Source of the DNA: Cystobasidium ongulense
Lineage: Eukaryota; Basidiomycota; Cystobasidiomycetes; Cystobasidiales; Cystobasidiaceae
Reading direction: 5' to 3'
Assembly: GCA_022835595.1 (NCBI GenBank)
Contig: BQUP01000009.1
Coordinates: 868,001 to 932,000, forward strand
DNA: 64,000 nt
The notes beneath the pieces are model-generated. The model ran no database searches, had not been told where the DNA came from, and saw only the letters and a list, made by a program, of their open reading frames with translations. Of the stretch, positions 12,391 to 24,765 are shown one piece after another (the stretch's first letter is position 1; each line of letters begins with the position of its first letter). A program made the position numbers and the translations under genes.

Positions 12391-15199
12391 ATGGCCCAGC
12401 CTCGCGAGACTGTAGCGAAAGAGACCGTCGAGTTCAAGGACAAGCATGGCCGCTCGTGGCCAGCTCCCGATCCCATGGCCACGATGGCAGCAGAGAGACA
12501 GTGCTGCCCTTTCGACAAGCGACGCCTCACCTATGCACTGCACGGGGGCGAGGAGAACGTGAGGCTCAAGGAAAAGTTCATGACCGAGTTCGCAAGAGGT
12601 GGGTCGGTTATTGCTGGTTGGGCCCGCACTTCCAGCTGACTTGTGTGTGCGCGCAACAAGACTCGCGCTTCAGACTAGACGACCTCCACGAACTCACCCT
12701 CGACCAGCTACGAGAGCGCACAATGGCAAAAGTACACTCTCTCCTCCACTTTGTCACCACAGAGCCCCTCCCAGAGTTCCAGAAGAGAATGGAGCTCGTC
12801 GGAACCCTCGATCCGGGTTTCTCGACAAGGTGCGTAGACGCGACAAGGTACAGCAGAGTGCATAGCTGACTGCTGGTTTGACCTTGACAGACTCGGTGTA
12901 CACTACGCACTCTTCCTAGGTGAGCTCATACCTGTCAAGTCATCACTGCATGCAAGCCTAACCTGTACATACCATCCAGGTGCGATCCGGAGTGGCGCAA
13001 CTGCAAACCAGCTTTCCTACTGGATGGACAAGGGAGTCCTCACGATGGGCACCATTGGCTGCTTCTGCATGGTGTGTATCACATCTACAGGTATCTCTCG
13101 CTCCCAGCTAATGTAAACTTCCTCGATCAACAGACGGAATTGCAACACGGCTCAAACGTTGCCGGCCTCGAAACAACCGCCACTTTTGATGAGCAAACGG
13201 ACGAATTCATCATCCACACTCCAAGCGTATCAGCGACCAAATGGTGGATTGGAGGTGCTGCTCACTCTGCAACTCACGGTGCTGTATTCGCCCAGATGTA
13301 CGTAAAGGGTAAATGCCATGGTGTAAAGACCTTCATTGTTCCGTTGAGAGACCCCAAGACCTACCATACCCTGTCGGGCATCACAATTGGAGATCTTGGA
13401 TCCAAGATGGGTCGGTCAGGAGTGAGTTTCTCCTTTCGATGCAGCACAATTGTACTGGTCTTAGCTGATCATTCCTCATCGCTGCAGATTGATAACGGCT
13501 GGGTCGCTGTGAGTCGCCTTTGCCTGCTCGTATACAACGCACTCATGCTTCAGACACTGATCTCTACTCCCCCTGCCCCAGTTCACCTATGTTCGCGTGC
13601 CCCGCGCATACATGCTTCAAAAGCACACTCAGGTCACACGAGACGGAACAGTCTACGATCCACCTCTACAGCAACTTACATACGGTGCCCTACTCGGAGG
13701 TCGCGTCTCCATGGTCGCTGACTCAGCCAATATCGCCAAGAAGGCTCTCACCATCGCTTTGAGATACGGCGTAGTCAGACGACAATTCAAGGTTGGAAAG
13801 AATGCTGTATGTGACGTGTCTGAAATCGATTATATCTGCAATTTGCTGATTGAAGTTTATTGATTTGATAGATGGAAAGCCAAGTTCTAGACTATCCTCT
13901 GCATCAACGTCGGTTATTGCCTCTGATGGCTCAGGCTATCGCAATGGGATTCACCGCTTTACGGTATGTCTAACCATCTGATACATTGCTTTAATTAGCT
14001 AATAGATCGACTCTCAGGATGACCGCACAATACGAGGACTTGACAGAGCGTCTCGAGAGCTTTGATTCGGGCTCCTCCAAGCAAGAGCAGGAGGAAGTTC
14101 TTGAAAAACTAAAGGAGACTCACGCCACTTCGGCCGGCTTGAAGGCTTTCTGCACATGGGGCGCACTGAACACAATCGACATCTGTCGACAATCATGCGG
14201 TGGACACGGATACTCGAGCTATGTCAATCTAGCGTCGATGTATGCCGATCAAGCCGTTCAGTGTTCATGGGAGGGAGACAATACTATCCTCACACTTCAA
14301 TCGGGTCGCTCTTTGATCAGCAGCTACCTGGAAGCCAAAGACGGCAAGAAGCTTGCCGATGGCGTCAGCTATCTCAATGACCTGCAACGGAGCTTGAATG
14401 CTAAATGCCCCAGCGACGAAGTTGCCCCGAATATGGACGTCATGGACGAAGCTTGGAAATGCGTAGCTGCCAATGTCGTGCAAAAGGCTGCTATCGACTT
14501 CCAAAAGCACGTCAAGGCGGGACAGCATAAGGAAGTTGCTTTCGAGCTGTGTTCGCAAGAGCGCTTTATCGCTGCCAAGGTGAGTTTTTTGTTCGTTGTT
14601 AGAAGAAGTCCCTTCGCTTATGTGACTGCATTTGCCAATAGATCCATGCCACTGGCCATATCTATCGCAGTTTCAGTTCTGCCCTGAAGGAACTTGCCAA
14701 GACTGAAGATCCCAGCAGCGGAGTTGTCGAGATCTTGACCAAGATCTGTCAGCTGTACGGAGTGTGGAGCATTGACGAGAATGCCGCTTTCTTCCTCAAG
14801 TATCACTTCTATACACCCAAGCAGATGGACATCATCAGTGCCAAAGTGGCTGAATTATGCGCCGAAGTCCGCAAGCCTACGATGAGCATTGTGGATGCTT
14901 TCTGCTTTACGGATCATCTCATCAACAGTCCCCTTGGACGAGCAGATGGTAACGTCTACAAAGCGTACTTTGAGCTTGTCAGAGCGAGGAATCCACCTAC
15001 TGGAGGCCGACCTAGCTACTTTGAAAAGCTCATCAAGCCTTTGCTGGAGCGTGAACCCATGGCTTTCAGTGATGCCGACTCGATTGAGCTTGATGATGAG
15101 ATTGCAGAGATGATTGAGGAGAGGAACAGTCAGTCCAAGGGTCGCAATGGCGATAATGCGATTGGCGAGGAGGAGCCGAAGCAGAAGGTGGACAAGTAG
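12391..15199 (+). CDS. POX1: Acyl-CoA oxidase (peroxisomal beta-oxidation)
   Basis: FAD enzyme that oxidises acyl-CoA to trans-2-enoyl-CoA and passes electrons to O2, the first step of peroxisomal beta-oxidation. Ten exons fit; approximate starts are 12391, 12661, 12891, 12980, 13133, 13489, 13582, 13872, 14017 and 14642. Family landmarks in order: [36 protein letters not shown] (FAD/substrate loop), [23 protein letters not shown], and [19 protein letters not shown] followed by [11 protein letters not shown]. The Glu in that last motif is at the catalytic-base position. Total length of about 670 residues matches fungal enzymes. The C-terminus ends KVDK, so there is no SKL-type PTS1 signal. 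Saccharomyces Pox1 also lacks one and enters peroxisomes by another Pex5 contact. The very small exon 6 (IDNGWVA) is the least certain. Confidence 0.95.
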
Positions 15200-15539
15200 A
15201 TGGGTGTTCATTTAATGACAGTATTTGCCACCATCTAGTCATACGTGCGCATGGAATGGGTCAAATGTATGTAGCAGTATCACTTCGTTCCATGTCAATC
15301 AACTAGAAATGCATCCGCAATCTATCATGCTCTTTATCATTGACTTCGAGCAGGTGCTTTGGCTTCGCTTATTGACATGTAGCTTTTTGTTCTCTTCCCA
15401 ATCGAGTGAAGAAGAAACCGACAATAAGGAGAGAAAGAAGCTTCAACATTGGGAAGCTCTGGCAGGACTAGGCAGATCTAAGGGAACCTACGCAGCCGCA
15501 GCCGTCGCTGTCATTGCCTTCTGCGTGTCTCTCTGGCTC
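15200..15539. other. Short tandem intergenic region POX1 to STE23
   Basis: About 340 bases between two genes on the same strand; it must hold the POX1 3' end and the STE23 promoter. The STE23 frame stays open through it back to 15225 and includes a hydrophobic stretch just before 15540, so part of it could be coding if an upstream start is used. Confidence 0.4.
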
Positions 15540-18500
15540 ATGCCACCCACCTCGCTCGCCCTCGCTACTCTGAGGCATCGCACTGTGCAGCAAGCATCGG
15601 CAGCAGTAAGGACGACAGCAAGAAGGATCTCGAGTGCTTCGAGGATCCATTCCACAAGCCAGGTGTCTGCAAAGCCCGCTCGCATCAGGATGGTGCATAC
15701 GGCCAACATGGACGCCGGCACATCGAGCAAAGCAGCAGCAACATCACAGCAACAACAGCAGAAGAACGGATACGCTACTTTGACTGATATTATGTCCTCG
15801 TACACCTCCCTGGATCCTCCACCATCTCCCTATGCACCCTCGTTATGCCATTTGAATCCAACGACACTCCCTCCAGGCTTCGAAAAGACATCGCCCAACG
15901 CTACGTACTCTGTATTCTTGCCTCAAATCGAACAGTCGAGCAACGACGACAGAGCCTACAGGCTCATTAGACTCGACAATGGCCTCGAATGCATGCTCGT
16001 CAGCGATCCAAAGACCGACAAGAGCGCTGCTGGAATCAGCGTCAGGGTTGGTCATCTCAGTGATCCTGAAAATGCCCAAGGAATGGCACACTTCTGCGAG
16101 CATCTCCTCTTCATGGGAACTGAAAAGGTGTGTAAAGTCTCTTATGCTCCTCACTGTGATCTAGCTGACCCATCTGTCGTCGATGCAGTACCCCTCCGAG
16201 AATGAATACAGCGAATACCTATCTCAGAACAATGGGCAATCAAACGCATACACTGCAATGGACGAGACCGTCTACTTCTTTGATGTACATCCCCCAGCCC
16301 TTCCAGGTGCTCTCGACCGATTCGCCCAGTTCTTCATCGCACCAAAGTTTGATGATTCATGTACAGAGCGCGAGATTCTCGCCGTCGATTCCGAGAACAA
16401 GAAGAATCTCCAAAGTGACATGTGGAGAATGTACCAACTTGAGAAGTCTACATCGAGTAGAGATCATTGGTATTGGCGATTCGGAACTGGAAACAAGCAG
16501 ACCCTCTGGGATGACCCTGTCGCAGAAGGCCGTAATACTCGCAGTGAATTGATTGAGTGGTATGGACAACATTATTCTTCCAATGTCATGAAGCTGGTCG
16601 TTGTTGCGAAAGGTAAGCAACGTTTCCGCATGCAAAGGTTATGACAATGCACTTACGATCATGTAATTTTGCAGATTCTCTCGACGACCTTACAAAGCTC
16701 GTATCGGAAACCTTTGCACCCGTTCAGAACCGCAAGGTCGAGCCAAATGTTTTCTCGGGCACACCTTTCGGACCCGAACAAGTCAAGCAGCACCTTTACG
16801 CTCAAGCGGTCAAGAATGTTAGAAGCATGGAACTTGCTTTCCCATGTGATGATCAAAGCCCTCTCTTCGCTTCGAAGCCCGGTCAATTTATTACCCACTA
16901 TATAGGTCACGAAGGTGAAGGATCGATTCTCTCTCTTTTGAAGACGCTGGGATGGGCGGATGCACTTGGTGCCGGGGCTGGACAGGGTGCCACAGGATTC
17001 GATTTCTTCAAGATCGCCATCGAGCTTACGAAAGAAGGTCTCGAGAATCACAAGAAGGTTGCAGCTATCATCTTTGCTTATATCGACATTCTAAGACACA
17101 CTGAGCCTCAAGAATGGGCATTCAGGGAGCAAAGCATGCTCAACGAGATTGCTTTCAAATTCCTTGAGCAGCGCAAGCCCATGTCATATGTCACTCAACT
17201 TTGCACGCAAATGCAGAACCCTTATCCTCGAAGCTGGCTATTGACCGCCCCTTATCTCCTAAAAGACTGGAACCCCGAGTTAATCAAACATCAGCTTGAA
17301 GATCTTAGACAAGAAAAGTGCAGAATTACACTTGTCTCGCAAGAACCAGTCGATGGCTTAGAGTGGAATCAGAAAGAAAAGTGGTATGGGACGAGATATC
17401 GCATTGAGCCATTCGATGAAGCATTCTTGGAGGCCACTAGATCAGAAGCCGCTCATGAAGGCCTCTTCTTACCAAAGCCGAACTCCTTCATTCCCTCGAA
17501 TCTGAATCTTCTCAATGATAAAAGCAAAGTTGGCGAACCTACACGAAAACCTAATCTCATTCGACAAACGGATATTTCGAGAACGTGGCATAAATTGGAT
17601 GATCGCTGGTGGGTGCCTAGAGCAACTGTGTCGTTTTACATCAAGTCGTAAGTCTGGCGCTTTGGAACTTAGCCCTTATACAGCTTATATCTAATATTTG
17701 TTTTCTCTCCAAGACCTCTTATCCACGCCACGGCCAGCAATTCTGTCAGCGTTCGCTTGTTCTTGGATCTCGTGATGGACGCCATGAATGAATACAGTTA
17801 CGATGCTGATCTAGCAGGCCTGTCGTACAAGCTTGATAGTCAAGCTGATGGCATTCTCATGACTGTTGATGGATACAATGACAAGCTCCCCGTCCTTGCC
17901 AAGGTCGTTCTTGAGAAGATCGCAACCTTGAAAATAGATCCCAAGAGATTCGACCTCGTTAAAGATCAAATTAGCAGACAGTACCTCAACTTTAACCTAG
18001 CTGCTCCCGGTCAGCTGGCCGCATACTACGCTTCTTTCCTTATTCAGAAAGATGGCTTTTTGCCAGCTGAAAAGTTGTCAGCCTTGAATGGTGAGATCTC
18101 GGATTATAGGTAACCCAGCATGTAACTCTGCTGATGTTGCTTTCCTGTGCAGCTCTTACACCCGAAACCCTCCAGGCTTTCGTGCCAGAACTTCTGAGCC
18201 GTCTTCATATCGAAGCTTTAGTACACGGAAACATGCTTGATACTGTACGTGACTTGCGATTGCCCACGAGTCCCGACCTGCTTACTGAATTTCCTTCAAT
18301 CATAGGATGCTGTCAGCATTGTTCAACTTGCCGAGAATACATTCAAGCCGAAACCTCTTACTAAGGAAGAGAAGCTTTCTCCACGAAGCTTGCTTGTTCC
18401 AGCGCGTAAGCCATCACCAATTCACATCCATTTTTATCCTCATCTAATGCTTTGTTACGCAGGGTCCAACTTTGTATTCCGCCTTCCCGTCCCTAATCCG

Positions 18501-19500
18501 GAGAACATCAACTCTGCCGTGGAATACGTGAGTTTCATTACGACTCAAGCTTCCAGAGATGTCTGACTGATATGCCTTCCAATATCTTCCAGTTCTGCTA
18601 TGTCGGTGATGATGGCGATGACAGGACCAGAACGTTGAACGCCCTTTTCCGGCAACTCATCGATGAACCATGCTTCGATACTCTACGCACCAAGGAGCAG
18701 CTCGGATATCTTGTTCACTCTTCTACACGAGCCAGTACAGGAATGACTGGATTCCGCATCGCTATACAGTCGGAGCGAGAAGCTCCCTTCCTAGAAGAGC
18801 GTATCGAGGCTTTCCTTAACAACTTCGAAAAGCTTCTCGAAGATATGCCTGAAGAGCAGTTCGAAAAGGAGAAGACTAGCTTAGCCAACCGTCTACGCGA
18901 AGATTACAAGAATTTGCACTCAGAGTGAGTTACAGCTACGAGCAGAAGAAAGCAGCTTAGTTACTTGCTGACGGGCTATACCCATTCTGCAGGCACATGT
19001 CTTACTGGATAAACATTTACTCCGGGTACTACGACTTCGCACGCAAAGCGAGGGATGCCAAACTCATTGAAGGAACCTCGAAAGCAGAAATCCTTGCCTT
19101 CTATCAGGAGCGCATAAAGCCCTCCTCAGAGGAACGCGCTAAATTCTCAATCCACTTGCAATCGCAGCATGTCAGCAAGAAGACTATCGAAGACGTTACA
19201 AAGATCATGTCAGAAGCAGGTGTCACGGAGCTTTCACAAGAATTCAATGTACTCCTAGCAACCACACCTACACCTCTTATCAGTGCTGTTGAGAAGGCTG
19301 CCACTGAAGAATTGGAAAAGCAAGGCAAGACAGATCAAACAAGCAAGGTGTTAGCTGCTCTGCAAGATTCTCACATGCCATCTAATCTTGGAGAGAAGAA
19401 GGAGATCCTGACTGAAGCTAACGCGATCAAGGAGCGCATGTTGGTCGGTTCTCCAAGCTTCCCTGCTGAGGAATACAAGAACCTTATTGCAGCGGAATAG
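15540..19500 (+). CDS. STE23: Insulin-degrading-enzyme-type M16 metalloprotease
   Basis: Zinc endoprotease of the M16A family (insulysin; yeast Ste23/Axl1 act in a-factor maturation). Around ten exons read in frame. The inverted zinc motif HFCEH lies in GMAHFCEHLLFMGTEKYPSE near residue 184, with the distal Glu in the helix ending EREILAVDSENKKN about 80 residues later. Further landmarks are DHWYWRFGTGNKQTL, WHKLDDRWWVPRATV, FDTLRTKEQLGYLVHS and EDYKNLHSE. The total of roughly 1100 residues suits the family plus an N-terminal extension. The chosen ATG at 15540 gives a Ser/Arg/Ala-rich, acid-poor N-terminus (RHRTVQQASAAVRTTARRIS) that resembles a mitochondrial presequence. An in-frame earlier start at 15225 would place a hydrophobic segment ahead of it, so the true N-terminus and location are open. 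Confidence 0.94.
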
Positions 19501-19701
19501 ACCTACTTAGACTTAGAACATACCCAAGGAAAGCAAGGTGAAACAAATTTGCGTGTATCATAGCCTCTCATGTAGACGTTTTTAGCAAAATTCTCCCCTC
19601 ACGAACAAAGCACGCGCACAAGCGAACCGCTCTATATTTAGGTAATCGTTTCTTTACTTTCTATTGCTACAGTCCTCGGGTAGAGTAACGCCTTTTCTCT
19701 T

Positions 19702-22466
19702 CTAAATTTTGCGCTCTAATTCACTGACAAGTTTCTTGATGCGATCTTCCTGTGACTTTCTTGCAACGGTCTGCGCCCGACTTTTGAGTGCTTGCAATGT
19801 GCCTACCTGTACGCTTCCTCTGACATTCTCTGGAGCATAAGCAATGTTGCCTAAAGCTACGAGGGAGCGGTAGAGGACTTCGGAATCCTCTTCGGCTAAC
19901 AAAGAGAGGACAAAGTCTACGAGATGGGCAAATGTGTCTCCCTTGAATAGACCCTCTACTGCTATGATAGAGTAATCAAGAGCCACTGTAGCCAACGCTA
20001 CTTTCCCATTCTTGTTCAAGACATCGGGCACTCCTATAACGGCCAGCGTCTCCAGAGCCTCCGCTGCGTTCTCGGCCAAACTCTTCCGACCTTCCGGTCT
20101 GGAGAAGCAATTCGCTACTGCTCTGATAGCTAGCATCGAGTTGATTTCGTTCTCTTTCACAGAGGCGCTGGCGTTTGGTGATATATGAGATAGAAGGGTG
20201 AACAAGATCCCGGATGAAGCGATTGGAACGGGTTGATGCAGGGCTATGACTCTGACGAGATCCAGCGCAGGGAACCGGTAGGATATCGGCCATTCCAGCA
20301 ATTTCTCAACGACGGCTATGGAAGACTCGTCTAGGGTGGTGGTGGAAGCAGATGTCTGTAAAGAGTCCAACAGTCTTTGGAGTATAGTAATGTCTCCATC
20401 ACTGAGAGGAAACTCTGTAGCTGTCTGCTGCAATGAAGAGAAGTTTATCAGGTCAAGATTGGAGGGTGACTTTTCCAGGTTGGCTTACAGGTTGCTCAGA
20501 AAGCTGCTTGTTGAAGTCCAGCAACTTCTTTTGTATAGCTGATATATTAGCCTGCGTAAACGTGAGGGGCATTTTCTGCAGAAGTAGTGTATAGTCAGTC
20601 TTATGCCTCCCTTTGTAAAGCAATAATATTTTAAGCTTACATGTGGTAGCAAGCTTGCACCTCCGGCGCTGCCTGCTGTAGACGAGCCACCTCTGCTCCA
20701 GGGGTCCCCAGAGTATGTATTTTGAGCGCCAGTCGGCGGTCGCTGGGACGAAGCACCGCTGCTTTGATAGCTTGAACCGCCAGTGTATGGATCCGTGCCT
20801 CCTTGTCCTCCAAGTGTAGCGCCTCCTGTAGACTTATCAATAAAGCGAACTACCTCGTCAACGTAGCTCGCAGGAAGATCATTCTTTTGTAGGAATGTTT
20901 CAGCGGCTTCGTAGGGGTTTTCTGTGAGCAGAAGGGTACAAAGGTGTCAGGTGATTCTGTAGAAGTGCTCGTCAAAAAGCTATGAGTTAACATACGCGTC
21001 ACGTTGAAGGGCAGTTTCAAGGGTGGCATGCCTTCACTAACATCCACGTCAAAGACATAATCATATTCTTTGCCCTCGTAAAGCTGCTTTCTCCCCGAGC
21101 CTACAGCATCTACGACTTGTCCCACATTGATCCATTCACTATTGGCAGACGACCACTGGTAGGCGTCAACATTACCAGTAACTGAGTTCTTGACCATCAT
21201 CACATCTCCTTCTTTCTTCCCTTGTCGAGTTGTAAGGGCTTCCTCGCTTGGCAGGTCTGTTTTCTTCACGTCTCCGATTTGAGCCGCATTAACCGTAGAA
21301 GCGGCGACCAGCTCATCATAGGCTTTCAATTCATCTACTGGCGCTAGACGAGATGCTTCTGTTGTGAACATCCGAACTTGCGAATCTGAGGAGCCTACAA
21401 TAATGTCGCTTGTCCCGGACAGAATTGCAACAGACCATACTGTAAGAACGTAGGAAGGATATCAGCTGACTCCCGCTTTTGAGAATTACTCAAGACATCG
21501 AAGATTTTACTGACTTGAAATCGCTGGTATCGTGATGACCTGCTTGAGCTCCCCTGAAGTCTTGTCCCATATCCGCACGCTTCTATCTTCACCCGAGCTT
21601 ACGAGATCACCTTCCGGCGTACAAGCTAAAGAGTAGACGAAAGAGTCGTGTCCGTCGAGCACTTTAATCTCTTCTCCTGTCTTGTAGTTCCAGATTCGTA
21701 TGCTTCCGTCGTTGGATGCGCTAGCGAAGAGGTCGTCATGGCTCGTGAGAAGGGTGAGAGCTCTCACGGGTTGAGAATGACCTTTAAATGTCCGTACGAG
21801 CTTGTTGTTCTGGTATAGACGGATAAGCTTGTCTGCACTTGCGGTGAGGGTCGAGACTTGTTGCCGCGTAGACCCAGGCAGGATGAGGACTGCCCAGACC
21901 GAGAGCTCTGAGCCGGCGAGGGTGTAGAGAGAGTCTCCCGAGGGGTCGTTGATGTCCCATATCTTTGCGCTCCTGCATGGTCGAGGCGTGAGTGAGTGTT
22001 AATACAGACCGTATAATCGGCAAGCAGGCACTCACGCATCCCACGAGCCTGAAGCCAAAAGGCCGTCTTCGGTAGCACCGAGACAGCAGACATTTCCAGA
22101 GTGTCCGATGAGTGTCCTGATGGGGTTCGACGAGGCTGTTGCCAGTTCCCAAACGTTGATGACGCTGTCGTTTCCGCCGGTGATGGCGACTTGGGTCCCA
22201 TCTGCAAGCCTGGATGCGGCGGCAGAGTTGACAAAGCCGGCATGGCCTTGGAGGACAGCAGTCTCGGCCCAGCTATTGCTGCCTTTGCTCGTCCATATCC
22301 TTGCTGTAGCGTCTCTCGAGGCCGACAGCAGCGTCGAGGGCGATGGCGAGCATACCGCGCGCACATCCGACGAGTGGCCCTGAAGAGCTGCAGAGAGCTG
22401 CGGGATGCGATTGTCAGTGACTGAATGCCTGCCATGGTCACGCTGGCGTCTCACCTTGTAGGCCAT
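19702..22466 (-). CDS. DOA1: DOA1/UFD3/PLAA: WD40-PFU-PUL ubiquitin adaptor of Cdc48
   Basis: Ubiquitin-binding cofactor of the Cdc48/p97 ATPase that controls ubiquitin recycling, sorting and degradation. The start at 22466 is in a tiny first coding exon of 12 nt (MAYK), then a GTGAGA donor; the next exon opens the WD40 propeller (LQGHSSDVRAVC, then repeats ending in IWTSK, VWELA, IWDIN, IWNYK, IWDKT). After the propeller comes the PFU domain (GNVDAYQWSSANSEWINVGQ, then YEGKEYDYVFDVD). A Gly/Ser-rich linker follows, and the C-terminal PUL domain lies at 20433-19702 (armadillo-like, with LRRL-type repeats such as MLAIRAVANCF and SLVALGNIAYA). Domain order is the full family architecture. It is convergent with STE23, with only 200 bases between stops. 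Confidence is high; linker introns near 20434-20640 are approximate. Confidence 0.94.
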
Positions 22467-22729
22467 CGTTGATTGAATGCGTGGATGGATGGTCAAGAGG
22501 CAAGTGGTGGCAGTGGCGGACATGATGGCCTTGCATGGCGTCTATCTACATAGTGGTGGCAAATTGGGAAGATGTGCAGGTCATCACAAGGAGACTCGCT
22601 ACAGGCTGCAGGCAGATACACGAGATACGAGATGGGTCTTGCAGTCTGAAGTTTGGCCATGCAGAACAATCTAGTACATTCGGCTGGGCTACATACCGTA
22701 TAGCTCTGTCGTGGGCACGTGCAAGTTAG

Positions 22730-24409
22730 CTATCTATCTTCTTGGGGGAGACTTCTATACAAATACCTACTGTATGCACCACAGATCTCATCATAATCCC
22801 GGCCGGCTCTGTCACCGGCACCAGTGAAAATCCGCCGAGAGTGCAATTCTCTCAGTGCAATCTCTCGAAACTCGACTTCCCTTCCCGAGGACCACCAGAG
22901 TTGTTTAGAAATCATATCGAAAGCCTCATCTTTGCTTAATGCATCTTCCACTCCAGCAGGAATATCCATGTTGTAGTGCAGAACCGCTGGAATCTGGCCT
23001 GTAGCCGTTGACATACCAAGCTTCGGAAGAAGCGGGCCGTAGGGAATCACAGAGTGAATGCCATCGATAGGTTCAGTAACAGCAACAGCATTGAAGCTCG
23101 CTAGATCAGCTCCTCCAGTCCAGACGATTTGACCGTAGTAATCAACCGTAGTCTCGTTTTTCTGTAGAGCGCGGTTGAATGGGCTTTGGTCGTTTACCCA
23201 CTTGAGCCAATCCTTGGTCTTCTTCCATTCGTTCAGGGTAGCATTCAATGTCGAAACGGGCCCTATAATCATCCCCGTGTTGCTGTATCGAGGGCGGTGG
23301 CTTGGGTCTCTCCAAATGCCATTTTCGTCGCCATATGTACGAGCGGGCAATGGTGAGATCTACACAGACGCGTCAGCTGAATTAGTACTAAGGAACGGCG
23401 GGTACCAAGCTCGAGGAAATGGCAGGACACGCACGGGAGCACTGTTGCATTCCGACCAAATATGTGGGAAACAGGCTAAGCTTATCTATTAGCGAGAGCA
23501 ATTGACATGGGGAAGCAGTGCCAGCTTACCCTTGTCAGCACCAGTCACTATCCGCTCGTCTCCCCGCTCACGGTCTTTGTTGATCTTATAATACCGCTCA
23601 AGAACATGCTCGGCGGGTAGTTGCAGTAGAGTATCGTGGCCGTCCACGAGCAGAACAAGGTCGTCAGAAGGGAGTGTTGATCCTATGTCCATGAGGTACT
23701 CATGCAAGCCTGCTAGCTTGAAATTGTAGAACTGTCCAGTGGTCTGACCTGGGCGGGCTACCACCTCCCAGCCCAGGATTCGTGGTTCGTAGCCGTGAAT
23801 GAGCGCTGACGCCAAGCTCATACATGCTGCGTTACATCCATATTTTGATCAGCTGCACCACAAGAGAGCGACAAGAGACGAGAGGGACTTGCATCGGCGT
23901 CCCAAGGACTGTCGCGTTATTGGGATCACTAGGTGGACTTTAGTCAGGGTACTATCTGGCTTTCCGACAGAGCCCGAGCCTGACCAATTAGCTAACATTC
24001 GACGTGCTTCTGCTTCACTGGACCGTTCGTCGAACAGCCAGCGCATGTAGACGGCAGGCGATAGAGCCAGCCTTATGAATGCTAGGGCGACGCTGTGCAT
24101 GGCATTGGGGTCGGAGACATGAAGTCAGACGATCTCCGAACATAATCGGTTGAACGAGGCTCCTTACAGGCCCAGGATAGCACGAGATGTGATGCGAAAG
24201 ACTCGACGCGTCACATTGCGATGAGAAGTGGATGTGAGACTGTGATAGGCGTTCTTTGTATGGCTTTCGAGATCATCGACGCTTTTGAATGGTGAAAGGT
24301 GTAAAGAGTCGTCGGGCGATGTCCCCGTCGAAGAGCTCGATGCAAGCAGTGACTCGAGCGAGGAGCCCGTCAATGAGCTCGTCGCTAGTAGCGGTGTATG
24401 ACTGGACAT
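22730..24409 (-). CDS. PLOD-like GT-A glycosyltransferase, predicted type II membrane protein
   Basis: Exons read from 24409 down to the stop at 22730. The N-terminus is Ser-rich (MSSHTPLLATSSLTGSS), followed by a hydrophobic segment (LVALAFIRLALSPAVY) that could anchor it in the secretory pathway. The catalytic part resembles the glycosyltransferase domain of procollagen lysyl hydroxylases and related fungal enzymes: ILGWEVVARPGQ, then LVLLVDGHDTLLQLP (a D-x-D-like metal site at the end of a strand), TGADKACFPHIW, and RYSNTGMIIGPVSTL (the NSG-G-type acceptor loop). Donor sugar and acceptor cannot be read from sequence. Exons between 24164 and 23821 are uncertain: one intron with branch CTGAC ends near 23943, and the next join has an awkward phase, possibly a GC-AG intron. 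Confidence 0.72.
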
Positions 24410-24765
24410 TGCTACTGATTCGGCGAGAGTGAAAGCCTCTGGCGTGTTTGCGTACAGACTTACAATCCACGAGTGTATAATGGGATTGCGAGGGCACCTT
24501 TGTTGCACTTACATTTCGGAGGCCTGCCTGTTCTCTGCAGTGAAAGGTGAGGCTCCAGCAGCTCGTTAGTAGGATAGCCATTAGTTGAATGTAGTACTCA
24601 TTCCTCGAGTATGGAAGCATGTAGGGTAGATTATTCCCAGCCAAGACATTCTTCGCAGAGCGTGGGACAGAATTGAGGACACCAGTCAGTCGAGGTTCAG
24701 CAGGTCCACTTGGTCTTGGTGCATCCTCATTAGCCAGTCGCGTCGAGTCAGCTCATCAGGTCAAC
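24410..24765. promoter_or_regulatory. Divergent promoter region, glycosyltransferase / USP gene
   Basis: 356 bases between two divergent starts. Short open frames here on both strands have no family match or splice support. No specific regulatory motif recognised. Confidence 0.4.
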
